Assembly: GCA_002432715.1 (NCBI GenBank)
Contig: DJGJ01000068.1
Coordinates: forward strand, 1-21,065
Source of the DNA: Sphaerochaeta sp. UBA5849
GTDB lineage: Bacteria > Spirochaetota > Spirochaetia > Sphaerochaetales > Sphaerochaetaceae
Direction of reading: 5' to 3'
DNA: 21,065 nucleotides
Part shown: one piece after another, positions 7,638 to 14,713 of the stretch
How positions within the stretch are numbered: position 1 is the stretch's first letter
Layout of the letters: each line of letters begins with the position of its first letter
Notes under the pieces: generated by a model
The model's input: the letters and a program-made list of their open reading frames with translations, nothing else
The model's database searches: none
What the model was told of the DNA's origin: nothing
Program-made: the position numbers and the translations under genes

Positions 7638-8722
7638 TGCGTTTCATCGAACTTTGGACAAACCAATTCAGAAATATTGTCTCCGAAAGGATACCTGTCG
7701 ACAATCGGCAGGTATTCCTCATTGGGCAGAACGGGCAGGGAAAAACCAATCTGCTTGAAGCAATTTATACACTTTGCTACGGATCATCCTTTCGCACCAA
7801 CCAGCTGAAGGAGTTGATTGAGCACGGTCAGAAAGCCTTCAGGATAGAAGGCCGATATCTTGGTGACGACCAAGTAATCCATACGCTGGTGCTGCAGTTG
7901 AAGGACGGGAAGCGAATCTTGACCCTCGATGATCGTGAAGTGAGGGACCGCAAGGAATTGATCTACAATATTCCCTGCATTGTCTTCAGTCATGACGACA
8001 TTTTTTTCATCAAGGGGGAGCCGGAACAGAGAAGAAGGTTCTTCGATCAGACGATGAGCATGTACAACCCGCTTTTTTTCGATGATTTGAGGCGGTATCG
8101 TCTGATCCTTCGTCAGCGCAATCAGGCAATCAAGGATGGAATTCTTGAACTGTTGGACCTGTACGATCTCCAGCTTGCAAAATACGGGCTTGCCATCCAA
8201 AGGGAACGAACGCATGCAGTGTATGAGTTCGACCAGATTTTTCCCTTGATGTACAAAAATGTTTCAGAAAGCTCGCTCGATGTGCATATTGAGTATCATC
8301 CATCGTGGAGCGATTGTGCAACCGAAGAGGAAATTGTCGACCACCTGGCCCGCACCAGAAGCCGTGACTTGAGCCTGCTTACCACAACCAGCGGCATTCA
8401 CCGTGACAGGTTTCTTGTCATGGAGGATTGCAAGCCTTTTTCCCAAACAGGTTCCACCGGGCAGCTGCGATTGGCATCCTTGATTTTTAGAACAGCCCAG
8501 ATGGCATTTTTCCAGAAAAAAACCGGAAAAGAGCCGTTGATCCTCGTAGATGATGTGCTTTTGGAGTTGGATTTCAAGAAGCGTGAGCAGTTTTTGCAGT
8601 TGATGCAGACGTACTGCCAGGCCTTTTTTACATTTCTGCCTGAAGAACACTATTTTTCGGAGCTGGCCGATGAAGGCTCTTTGTTCTATACTGTCCAACA
8701 AGGAAGGTTTTTACGCTCATGA
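7637..8722 (+). CDS. recF: DNA replication and repair protein RecF
   Basis: SMC-like ATPase that helps RecO and RecR load RecA at gaps and stalled forks. 361 residues, normal for RecF. Walker A GQNGQGKT is at 30-37. The ABC-type signature TGSTGQLRLASL lies at 271-282, and the Walker B with D-loop ILVDDVLLELD at 302-312. The conserved HDDIFFIKGEPEQRRRF block (119-135) and SGIHRDRF (252-259) are also present. The start codon shares a base with the dnaN stop and lacks a strong ribosome site of its own, consistent with coupling. The gene end overlaps the next gene by 4 bp (ATGA). Confidence 0.95.
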   Translation: MRFIELWTNQFRNIVSERIPVDNRQVFLIGQNGQGKTNLLEAIYTLCYGSSFRTNQLKELIEHGQKAFRIEGRYLGDDQVIHTLVLQLKDGKRILTLDDREVRDRKELIYNIPCIVFSHDDIFFIKGEPEQRRRFFDQTMSMYNPLFFDDLRRYRLILRQRNQAIKDGILELLDLYDLQLAKYGLAIQRERTHAVYEFDQIFPLMYKNVSESSLDVHIEYHPSWSDCATEEEIVDHLARTRSRDLSLLTTTSGIHRDRFLVMEDCKPFSQTGSTGQLRLASLIFRTAQMAFFQKKTGKEPLILVDDVLLELDFKKREQFLQLMQTYCQAFFTFLPEEHYFSELADEGSLFYTVQQGRFLRS

Positions 8723-9039
8723 AGGACAGGAAGCCCAGGTTATGCAAGGAAGGGGAACCTCTGCAAGGAAGAGAAGTCTTGGACTACGTGTTGCGGTCGC
8801 TTGATATCCGAAGTGACAATCCCAAGGCGGCCATTGGTTTTGAGTGGCAGAAAATCGTTGGGAATCGACTGTATCCCCATGTAAAAATTGTGGAAATCAA
8901 AGGGACAACGTTGGTTCTTCGTGCCGATCATCCTTCTTGGGCACAGATTGCACTCATGCAGCAAAAGAAGATACTTGCTTTAATTACCAAGAAATACCCA
9001 TCATTGGGGATCAAATCGATACAGATGCTGAGCGCCTAG
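8719..9039 (+). CDS. DUF721 / DciA-like protein, putative helicase loader
   Basis: Small basic protein of 106 residues with the DUF721 pattern: GFEWQKIVGNRLYPHV (40-55), with Trp43 in the characteristic W-x3-VG context, then LVLRADHPSWAQIALM (65-80), with Trp74. Members of this family include DciA, shown in other bacteria to work with the replicative helicase DnaB where DnaC and DnaI are missing. The helicase-loading role here is inferred from family and location. It follows recF with a 4-bp ATGA overlap and is the last gene of the dnaN operon, the position held by DUF721 proteins next to recF in other spirochaetes. A GGAAGG about 10 nt before the ATG may serve as ribosome site. Confidence 0.85.
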   Translation: MKDRKPRLCKEGEPLQGREVLDYVLRSLDIRSDNPKAAIGFEWQKIVGNRLYPHVKIVEIKGTTLVLRADHPSWAQIALMQQKKILALITKKYPSLGIKSIQMLSA

Positions 9040-9043
9040 TTAC

Positions 9044-9072
9044 TTGACGTAACGACAGTTGCTCATTATACT
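9044..9072 (+). promoter_or_regulatory. Strong promoter of rpmH-rnpA
   Basis: TTGACG (9044-9049) and TATACT (9067-9072) are separated by exactly 17 nt, close to the sigma-70 consensus. The start is expected around 9079, at the foot of the hairpin 9081-9097. Confidence 0.75.
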
Positions 9073-9080
9073 GCACCACT

Positions 9081-9097
9081 CGGAGGATCATCCTCCG
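9081..9097 (+). other. Hairpin at the 5' end of the rpmH leader
   Basis: Perfect 7-bp stem CGGAGGA/TCCTCCG with a TCA loop, located 2 nt after the predicted transcription start. No T tract follows, so it is not an ordinary terminator. It would form a 5'-terminal stem-loop that could protect the mRNA or be a protein-binding site. It also hides a Shine-Dalgarno-like GGAGG. Confidence 0.6.
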
Positions 9098-9147
9098 CTA
9101 CACTAGAAAATATCCGCGTTAAGCGATGTAAAATTGGAGATTATCTC

Positions 9148-9315
9148 ATGAGTTACAAAGGAAAAAGAACCTACCAGCCCAGCAAAGTCAAGAGAAACAG
9201 AAAGTTCGGATTCAGGGCTCGTATGGCAACGAAGGGCGGACGCCTGGTATTGGCCCGCAGGAGAGCCAAAGGCAGACACAAGCTGTCCGTATGTGATGAG
9301 AAGAAGCCTTTCTAA
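9148..9315 (+). CDS. rpmH: 50S ribosomal protein L34
   Basis: Small, very basic ribosomal protein of the large subunit. 55 residues. The family core KRTYQPSKVKRNRKFGFRAR is unmistakable, followed by MATKGGR and LARRRAKGRHKLS. The usual L34 starts at about MKRTYQPS. Here the N terminus is MSYKGKRTY, and the C-terminal tail CDEKKPF goes past the common end, so the protein is some ten residues longer than the typical 44-46. GGAGA at 9135-9139 lies 8 nt before the ATG. The last 20 bases overlap the start of rnpA in another frame. It heads the rpmH-rnpA operon behind a strong promoter. Confidence 0.95.
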   Translation: MSYKGKRTYQPSKVKRNRKFGFRARMATKGGRLVLARRRAKGRHKLSVCDEKKPF

Positions 9316-9646
9316 ACAAGAAATTGTAAAGCGTAAACCGGAGATTGACCGAATTTTTAAAACCGGCAGGACATACACCTGCCGTGGTTTAAAACTGATT
9401 GTTAGCCAAAACCAGCTGGATCTTGACCGGATTGTGGTAATACCCGTCCGTCACTATGGAAGCGCTGTTGAGCGTAACAGAATACGCAGACAGATCAAGG
9501 AAATCTGGCGAAATGAAAAGCCTCGGATGATTCCCGGTTACGATTTTGCATTCATCGTATATCCAGGAAAGGTTGATGACCATACATTCCAAAAAAAACA
9601 ACTCCTCTCACTCTGTGAAAAGGCTGGGGTTTTCCTCGAGCCTTAA
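9296..9646 (+). CDS. rnpA: Ribonuclease P protein component
   Basis: Protein cofactor of RNase P, which trims 5' leaders from tRNA precursors. About 116 residues, the normal size. The conserved RNR motif is RNRIRRQIKE, near residues 60-69. The N-terminal KRKPEIDRIFKTGRTYTCRG and the downstream PGYDFAFIVYPG are also typical. Start: ATG at 9296, or a GTG one codon earlier. No other start codon exists in frame before the conserved part, so overlap with the rpmH 3' end (20 bp or more) is unavoidable. There is no clear ribosome site, so translation is probably coupled to rpmH. Confidence 0.94.
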   Translation: MRRSLSKQEIVKRKPEIDRIFKTGRTYTCRGLKLIVSQNQLDLDRIVVIPVRHYGSAVERNRIRRQIKEIWRNEKPRMIPGYDFAFIVYPGKVDDHTFQKKQLLSLCEKAGVFLEP

Positions 9647-9663
9647 GACTATTTTTTAGTCTT
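9645..9663 (+). other. AT-rich stem-loop after rnpA
   Basis: A 7-bp inverted repeat AAGACTA/TAGTCTT with a T5 loop begins inside the rnpA stop codon. The bases after it are only weakly T-rich, so it may be an inefficient terminator or an mRNA 3' stabiliser between rnpA and yidC. Confidence 0.4.
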
Positions 9664-9677
9664 TCCCACTCCTGTTG

Positions 9678-9705
9678 TTGCAAAAATTCGTTATGTGCCT
9701 ATCTT
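9678..9705 (+). promoter_or_regulatory. Possible promoter of yidC
   Basis: TTGCAA (9678-9683) and TATCTT (9700-9705) are 16 nt apart, upstream of the yidC ribosome site. The -10 match is moderate, so yidC may equally be read through from rpmH-rnpA. Confidence 0.35.
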
Positions 9706-9749
9706 TCCTGTGAACGTTTTCTCACCACACCTCATCATCAGGAGCAGAT

Positions 9750-11561
9750 ATGGACAAAAATACCATTCTAGCCATAGTCCTTTCCGTTTTGGTCATTACA
9801 ATCGGTATGACCATTCAAACCACATTCTTCGCCCCCGCTCCTGTAGAACAGGCAGCCCAGCAGGAAGTAGTCCAGCAGCCAAATGCCGCAACCACCACGT
9901 TGGAACCCGCCCAGTATTCACAGATTCCCTCCAACATTGCTTGGAACAGCAATCTGCCGGGGTCTTTGGTATCGGTGGGAAATCAGGGTTCCAGTGCACC
10001 CTTCACCTTCTCAACCGAGTACTTCATTGTTGAGTTCAATCCCAACGGCGCCTCTGTCTCCTCCTTCAAGCTGAAGAAACACCTTGACAACGGGCAGCCG
10101 GTGGAACTGCTTTTCAAAAGTCCACAATCCAACGATGCGTTCCTGCTCTATGCAGGAAAAGACAAGACCAACCCCATCGATGCCAATTTCAGGTATCAGA
10201 TCAGCGGGAACAAAGTAATTTTCACCCAGGAGTTCGCCCTCCTTTCTGAAGATGGAAAGAGTGCAGGCGATCCGTTCACCATCACCAAGACCTACACCTT
10301 CGGCAACGAGGACTACTTGTTCCAGATCGATGTTGCTACCAAGAACAGTGTGAACAAGGCTGTCCCCCTCTCCTTCGAGAATGCTGCCTATACCCTGGCT
10401 TTTGAGCCGCAGATCGGCCCGTCGTTTGCTTCTCTTGACAACAACTACAACTACAGAAGGTTCTACATCAAGGAAGATGGATCTTCCAAGAAGAACCAGG
10501 TCAAGCTCAGCAATGGTGCCTATACCACAACCAAGCCCCTCTCCTGGGTCGCTTTGGTCGGCAAGTACTTCTCCCTGATTGCTATTCCCGATGCCACCAA
10601 CTATACCGTCAGCCTCATGGAGGACAGTGATGCAGGCCTGCCGCTTGAATCGAGCATCTTCCTGACCCGGCCTTCCATCAAAAGTGCATCGCAAACCGAC
10701 ACCTTCCGATTCTATGCAGGGCCGCAGCTGAAGAGTGACATGACCATCTACAATGATGCTTCCCTGAACAGTTTCGGGGTAGCCAACCTCCAGCTGGAAC
10801 AGGCATTGGACAGCAGCTCCTGGCTTGGTTGGCTTGAGACCATTCTGAAGACCATCCTGAACCTGTTGTACAAGGTGATTCCCAACTATGGTGTGGGCAT
10901 CATCATCCTGACCTTCCTGCTCAAGCTGGTGTTGTATCCCATCTCCAAGAAGGGTATGGAGTCTACGGCAAAGATGGCTTCCCTCTCCCCGAAAATGGCG
11001 GAGATCAAGGAGAAGTATCCGGATAATCCGACCAAGCAGAACGAAGAGATGGCTGCTTTGTACAAGAAGGAAAAAATCAATCCGATGGGCGGCTGTCTGC
11101 CGATGCTGCTCCAGTTCCCGATTCTCATTGCCTTCTATGGATTGCTCAACAAGCACTTTGAACTTCGCGGAGCCATGTTCATTCCCGGTTGGATTCCTGA
11201 CCTTTCCATGCCGGATACGGTATTCACCTTTGGTTTCAATCTTCCCTTCCTGGGCAATCAGTTGCACCTGCTGCCGATCATTTACACGGTCAGCATGATC
11301 TACTCGATGAAAATCACCCAGAATGCCTCGACTTCAGGAAGCCAGCAGGGCATGATGAAGTTCATGACCTACGGCATGCCGTTGATGTTCTTCTTTGTCC
11401 TGTACAATGCACCCTCCGGTTTGATTCTCTACTGGTCGGTCATGAACGCACTCTCCATCTTCCAACAGTTGTATACCAACAAGAAGAAGAGCAGGGAGGC
11501 AGCAGAGAAGAGCGCCTCTGTGCAGCAATTCCCAGGCCCCAAGGGAAAGAAACGGACCTAG
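9750..11561 (+). CDS. yidC: Membrane protein insertase YidC
   Basis: Inserts and folds inner-membrane proteins, alone or with SecYEG. 603 residues with the long-form architecture. An N-terminal membrane anchor (5-27) is followed by a Gln/Pro/Ala-rich linker and a periplasmic beta domain (about 85-330). The conserved five-helix insertase core starts near 365. Core landmarks are GVGIIILTFLLKLVLYP (381-397), INPMGGCLPMLLQFPI (443-458) and the final NAPSGLILYWSVMN (553-566). The groove residue equivalent to E. coli Arg366 appears to be Lys392, so the positive charge is kept. The tail (577-603) is basic, as expected for ribosome contact. AGGAG at 9740-9744 precedes the ATG by 5 nt. jag lies downstream, a common partnership. 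Confidence 0.95.
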   Translation: MDKNTILAIVLSVLVITIGMTIQTTFFAPAPVEQAAQQEVVQQPNAATTTLEPAQYSQIPSNIAWNSNLPGSLVSVGNQGSSAPFTFSTEYFIVEFNPNGASVSSFKLKKHLDNGQPVELLFKSPQSNDAFLLYAGKDKTNPIDANFRYQISGNKVIFTQEFALLSEDGKSAGDPFTITKTYTFGNEDYLFQIDVATKNSVNKAVPLSFENAAYTLAFEPQIGPSFASLDNNYNYRRFYIKEDGSSKKNQVKLSNGAYTTTKPLSWVALVGKYFSLIAIPDATNYTVSLMEDSDAGLPLESSIFLTRPSIKSASQTDTFRFYAGPQLKSDMTIYNDASLNSFGVANLQLEQALDSSSWLGWLETILKTILNLLYKVIPNYGVGIIILTFLLKLVLYPISKKGMESTAKMASLSPKMAEIKEKYPDNPTKQNEEMAALYKKEKINPMGGCLPMLLQFPILIAFYGLLNKHFELRGAMFIPGWIPDLSMPDTVFTFGFNLPFLGNQLHLLPIIYTVSMIYSMKITQNASTSGSQQGMMKFMTYGMPLMFFFVLYNAPSGLILYWSVMNALSIFQQLYTNKKKSREAAEKSASVQQFPGPKGKKRT

Positions 11562-11581
11562 TTCCCACAAGAAATATTATC

Positions 11582-11600
11582 CGGGGGACCCGTTCCCCCG
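11582..11600 (+). other. GC-rich hairpin between yidC and jag
   Basis: Perfect 7-bp stem CGGGGGA/TCCCCCG with loop CCCGT. No T tract follows, and the jag Shine-Dalgarno (GGAG, 11604-11607) starts four bases after it. It may mark an mRNA processing or stability point, or restrain ribosome access to jag. Confidence 0.6.
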
Positions 11601-11614
11601 AACGGAGTAGCTAT

Positions 11615-12310
11615 ATGATGAAAGAATTCGAAGGACGTACCGAGCAGGAAGCTATTGCAAAGGCAATAGAAGAACTGCACATTGAACGGGAAGATTTCGA
11701 TGTGGAAATCGTCGAGCCTGTCCGCAAGGGACTGTTCAAGAAAAGCAATGTAAAGATCAGAATTCACTTTGAAGATGAGAACGATGTTCCTGAAGAGGGT
11801 TACGAAGTACAGGGTGCGCAGGATGAGGATGAGGATGAGCTTGATGCTCCGATCAACAGCGACCTTGAGGACAAGCTTTTGCTGTTCGTTGCAACCATTC
11901 TTGAGAAGATGGGATATCAGGGCAAGGTATCCATCTCCTTCCGCAAGGCCCGCAAGCTCGGCCTGAATATTGAGAGTGACAACTCCAGTATCATCATCGG
12001 CCGCAAGGGTAAGAATCTTGATGCCATCCAGCTGCTGGCCAATGTGTTCGCCGGTCAGATCGACCCTGATTTGAAAGTGATCATCGATAGTGAAAACTAT
12101 CGCATGCGTCACGAGGAGCAGTTGATCAGAATGGCGTTCAAGACCGCAGAACAGGTAAAAAAGAGCGGCCGGAGCAGATTGCTTGAGCCGATGAACCCGT
12201 ATGAAAGACGGTTGGTGCATACAGCCCTCAATGATTTCGGGGGAGTGGAGACCAAGAGTGAAGGCGAGGGGCTGTACAAGCAGATTCGAATCACCAATCA
12301 AAAACAATGA
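11615..12310 (+). CDS. jag: Jag/KhpB (EloR) RNA-binding protein
   Basis: Cytoplasmic RNA-binding protein. Homologues called Jag, KhpB or EloR bind many transcripts and affect cell elongation in Gram-positive bacteria; the role in spirochaetes is not established. 231 residues in the family order: Jag_N domain (about 3-52), a very acidic linker (53-80), a type II KH domain with the IIGRKGKNLDAIQ loop (127-139), then an R3H domain (about 170-230) with ERRLVH (197-202) supplying the Arg and His. Two adjacent ATGs exist (11615 and 11618); GGAG at 11604-11607 is 7 or 10 nt upstream. It follows yidC by 53 bp, so the two are probably cotranscribed. An intrinsic terminator closes the unit. Confidence 0.93.
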   Translation: MMKEFEGRTEQEAIAKAIEELHIEREDFDVEIVEPVRKGLFKKSNVKIRIHFEDENDVPEEGYEVQGAQDEDEDELDAPINSDLEDKLLLFVATILEKMGYQGKVSISFRKARKLGLNIESDNSSIIIGRKGKNLDAIQLLANVFAGQIDPDLKVIIDSENYRMRHEEQLIRMAFKTAEQVKKSGRSRLLEPMNPYERRLVHTALNDFGGVETKSEGEGLYKQIRITNQKQ

Positions 12311-12317
12311 CAACACT

Positions 12318-12342
12318 GGGGACTTTTGTCCCCCTTTTTTTT
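12318..12342 (+). terminator. Rho-independent terminator after jag
   Basis: Stem GGGGAC/GTCCCC (12318-12323 and 12328-12333) with a TTTT loop, followed by eight T residues (12335-12342). Separates the yidC-jag unit from the riboswitch-controlled nrdDG operon. Confidence 0.88.
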
Positions 12343-12352
12343 ATCAAATGCC

Positions 12353-12381
12353 TTGACAAGATACAACATCAGTCCTACTGT
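12353..12381 (+). promoter_or_regulatory. Promoter of the nrdDG leader
   Basis: A perfect -35 box TTGACA (12353-12358) is followed after 17 nt by TACTGT (12376-12381), a modest -10. The start near 12388 is about 33 nt before the cobalamin aptamer. Confidence 0.55.
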
Positions 12382-12420
12382 GAGTAGTGTACCGTATGGT
12401 ACTAAACACTATATCTTGTG

Positions 12421-12633
12421 TGTATAGGAAAAGGGAAGTGGGTGAAAAGCCCGCGCGGTCCCGCCGCTGTAAAGGGGAGACTACGCTAACAGCCACTGGA
12501 GCAATCCGGGAAGGCAGCGTAGTCGATGAACCTGAGCCAGAAGACCTTGCCTGTACAGACACGCCGTCACGGAGCATGACAGGGGCGTGTGCAATCAAAG
12601 CACCGTCTCTTTGTTCATTCTCCGTCAGGAGGA
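12421..12633 (+). promoter_or_regulatory. Cobalamin riboswitch controlling nrdDG
   Basis: The leader matches the cobalamin aptamer. The landmarks are GGGAAGTGGGTGAAAAGCCC with GGTCCCGCCGCTGTAA after it, GCCACTGGAGCAATCCGGGA, and a clear B12 box at 12534-12551 (GAGCCAGAAGACCTTGCC). The outer stem P1 pairs 12421-12428 with 12550-12557. Downstream, 12559-12565 pairs with 12584-12590 to form a strong hairpin. A second hairpin, 12618-12623 with 12628-12633, would cover the AGGAGG Shine-Dalgarno (12627-12632) of nrdD. No T tract is present, so control at translation is the likelier mechanism. Known cobalamin riboswitches generally lower expression when adenosylcobalamin binds. Repression of nrdD by B12 is inferred. 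Confidence 0.92.
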
Positions 12634-12637
12634 ACCC

Positions 12638-14713
12638 ATGCAAAAGCAGGTGGTCAAACGGGACGGGCAGGTGGTTCTCTGCGAGGTTCAGAAAATCATC
12701 AATGCAATCAACAAGGCAGCAACTGCTGCTCATCAGGATGTCGATGCCATAAAAGTGGCAGCGTTGGTCCTCGCCAACATGAAGGACGTCAACCCAATTA
12801 CGGTGGAACAAATCCAGGACCTGGTCGAACAAGCCTTGATGGACAGTGGTGCCAAGGAGACGGCGAAAGCCTACATCCTGTATCGCAGCCAGCGCGAGCG
12901 AGTTCGTGAGGGCAATGCTCTCATCAAGGCAACCAATGCGCTCTTTGACTCCTACTTGAACCAAACCACCTGGCAGACCAAGGAAAATGCCAATACCCGT
13001 CGATCGGTAAACGGTATGAACAACTTCATTCGTGAACGCTTCACCGAACAGTACTGGCTCAATGAAATCTATCCAAAAGAAATCAAGGCGGCGCATGAAA
13101 GCGGAGCCTTCCACCTCCACGACCTCGGATTTTTTGGCCCGTATTGCTGTGGCTGGGACCTGAGGCAGTTGTTGGTCAATGGATTCGGGGGCGTTGATGG
13201 AAAGGTCAGCAGCAAACCTGCAAAGCATCTACGTTCATTTCTTGGACAAATCGTCAATGCTACCTTCACCTTTCAGGGGGAGTGTGCAGGGGCTCAAGCC
13301 TGGTCCTCTTTCGACACCTATGCTGCTCCATTCATTCGCTACGACAATCTCTCCTACCACGATGTGAAGCAGGCTCTCCAGGAGTTCATTTTCAATCTCA
13401 ATGTTCCGACCCGCGTCGGATTCCAATGCCCCTTTTCGAATCTGACATTCGACTTGGTCGTCCCATCCTCGCTGCGTGATGTTCCGGTTATCAAAGGAGG
13501 TGTGGCTCAAGCAGAGACATATGGGATGTTTGAGAAGGAGATGGAAATCCTTAATCTTGCCTTCTGTGAAGTCATGGAAGAGGGAGATGCTTCGTCCAGG
13601 GTGTTCACCTTTCCGATTCCCACCTACAAGGTAACCAAGGATTTTCCTTGGGAAAGCAAGGTGGTGGATGCCATTTTTTCCATGACCGCAAAATACGGAA
13701 TCCCCTACTTCTCCAACTATGTGAACAGCGATCTTTCACCCGAGGATGCCCTTTCCATGTGCTGCAGACTCCGCCTCGATACTTCCCAACTCAGAAAACG
13801 CGGCGGCGGATTGTTCGGATCGAATCCTCTTACCGGCTCGATTGGGGTGGTAACGCTCAATCTTCCGAGACTGGCTTATGAGACAGGCTCTGAGCAGATG
13901 TTCTTCCAAAAGCTGCCCAAGCTTGCAGAGCTTGCCAAACAGAGTCTTGAAATAAAGCGGAAAGTCATCGAAGCCGAGACCGAGCGGGGCATGTATCCGT
14001 TCAGCCAAGGATCCTTGGTCGATGTAAAACAAAGGCTTGGCAAGTATTGGGCGAACCATTTCAGCACCATCGGCATCGTTGGGATGGAGGAGGCCTGCCT
14101 GAATCTCTTCGGGCGGCAGGGCTCCTTGGTCACCCAAGAGGGACAGGAGTTTGCCTTGCGGGTGCTGGATGAGTTGAGAGAGCTCATCAGTGGCTTCCAG
14201 AACGACACGGGCAACTTCTACAACCTCGAAGCCACCCCTGCCGAGGGAGCCAGTTACAGGTTGGCCCGCCTCGATACCATCCTGTATCCCGATATCATTA
14301 CTGCTGGAGAGAAAGTCGGCTACTATACCAACTCTTCCCAGCTGCCGGTCGGCTATACTTCCGACCTGTTTGAAACGCTGGAAAAACAGGATGCACTGCA
14401 GTGCAAGTATACCGGTGGGACCGTTCTGCATCTCTATCTGGCCCAACGGATCAAGGATGTGGAAGTTGCAAAGCAGTTGGTCAAAACGACGTTCAGCCGG
14501 TACAAGCTTCCCTACCTGTCTCTCACCCCCACTTTTTCCACCTGCAGGAACCACGGGTATCTGGATGGGGAAGTGGAACAATGTCCCTTTTGCGGATCGG
14601 CTACCGAGGTGTGGACAAGGGTGGTGGGATATCTCAGGCCGAAGGGGGATTTCCATCCGGGCAAGCAGGAGGAACACCGTCAACGAATGTTTTTTGAGGT
14701 AGAAGTATCATGA
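12638..14713 (+). CDS. nrdD: Anaerobic (class III) ribonucleoside-triphosphate reductase
   Basis: Oxygen-sensitive glycyl-radical enzyme that converts ribonucleoside triphosphates to deoxy forms for DNA synthesis. 691 residues. An N-terminal ATP-cone allosteric domain (about 1-92) begins KQVVKRDGQ. The catalytic barrel has QGECAGAQAWSSFDTY (213-228) and MCCRLRLD (374-381), the latter probably bearing the thiyl-radical cysteine. RGGGLFGSNPLTGSIGVV (388-405) follows. The C-terminal zinc site is Cys636, His639, Cys649 and Cys652. The glycyl-radical loop is TRVVGYLRP, with Gly664. The start at 12638 is chosen because AGGAGG lies 5 nt upstream. A GTG 51 nt earlier is in frame but falls within the riboswitch hairpin. 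The downstream nrdG overlaps by 4 bp. Expression is probably B12-repressed. Confidence 0.95.
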   Translation: MQKQVVKRDGQVVLCEVQKIINAINKAATAAHQDVDAIKVAALVLANMKDVNPITVEQIQDLVEQALMDSGAKETAKAYILYRSQRERVREGNALIKATNALFDSYLNQTTWQTKENANTRRSVNGMNNFIRERFTEQYWLNEIYPKEIKAAHESGAFHLHDLGFFGPYCCGWDLRQLLVNGFGGVDGKVSSKPAKHLRSFLGQIVNATFTFQGECAGAQAWSSFDTYAAPFIRYDNLSYHDVKQALQEFIFNLNVPTRVGFQCPFSNLTFDLVVPSSLRDVPVIKGGVAQAETYGMFEKEMEILNLAFCEVMEEGDASSRVFTFPIPTYKVTKDFPWESKVVDAIFSMTAKYGIPYFSNYVNSDLSPEDALSMCCRLRLDTSQLRKRGGGLFGSNPLTGSIGVVTLNLPRLAYETGSEQMFFQKLPKLAELAKQSLEIKRKVIEAETERGMYPFSQGSLVDVKQRLGKYWANHFSTIGIVGMEEACLNLFGRQGSLVTQEGQEFALRVLDELRELISGFQNDTGNFYNLEATPAEGASYRLARLDTILYPDIITAGEKVGYYTNSSQLPVGYTSDLFETLEKQDALQCKYTGGTVLHLYLAQRIKDVEVAKQLVKTTFSRYKLPYLSLTPTFSTCRNHGYLDGEVEQCPFCGSATEVWTRVVGYLRPKGDFHPGKQEEHRQRMFFEVEVS

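Noticed and set aside
10011..11267. Minus-strand open frame of 418 codons opposite yidC
   Set aside because: Shadow of yidC; low-complexity hydrophilic text without family features.
12387..12752. Plus-strand open frame through the riboswitch
   Set aside because: It covers the structured RNA leader and enters nrdD in another frame; the conserved RNA explains the sequence.
12344..13228. Minus-strand open frame opposite the riboswitch and nrdD start
   Set aside because: It would run across a clear cobalamin riboswitch and the ATP-cone of nrdD, and nothing in it resembles a protein family.
13736..14683. Minus-strand open frame of 315 codons opposite nrdD
   Set aside because: Shadow of the nrdD catalytic and glycyl-radical region.
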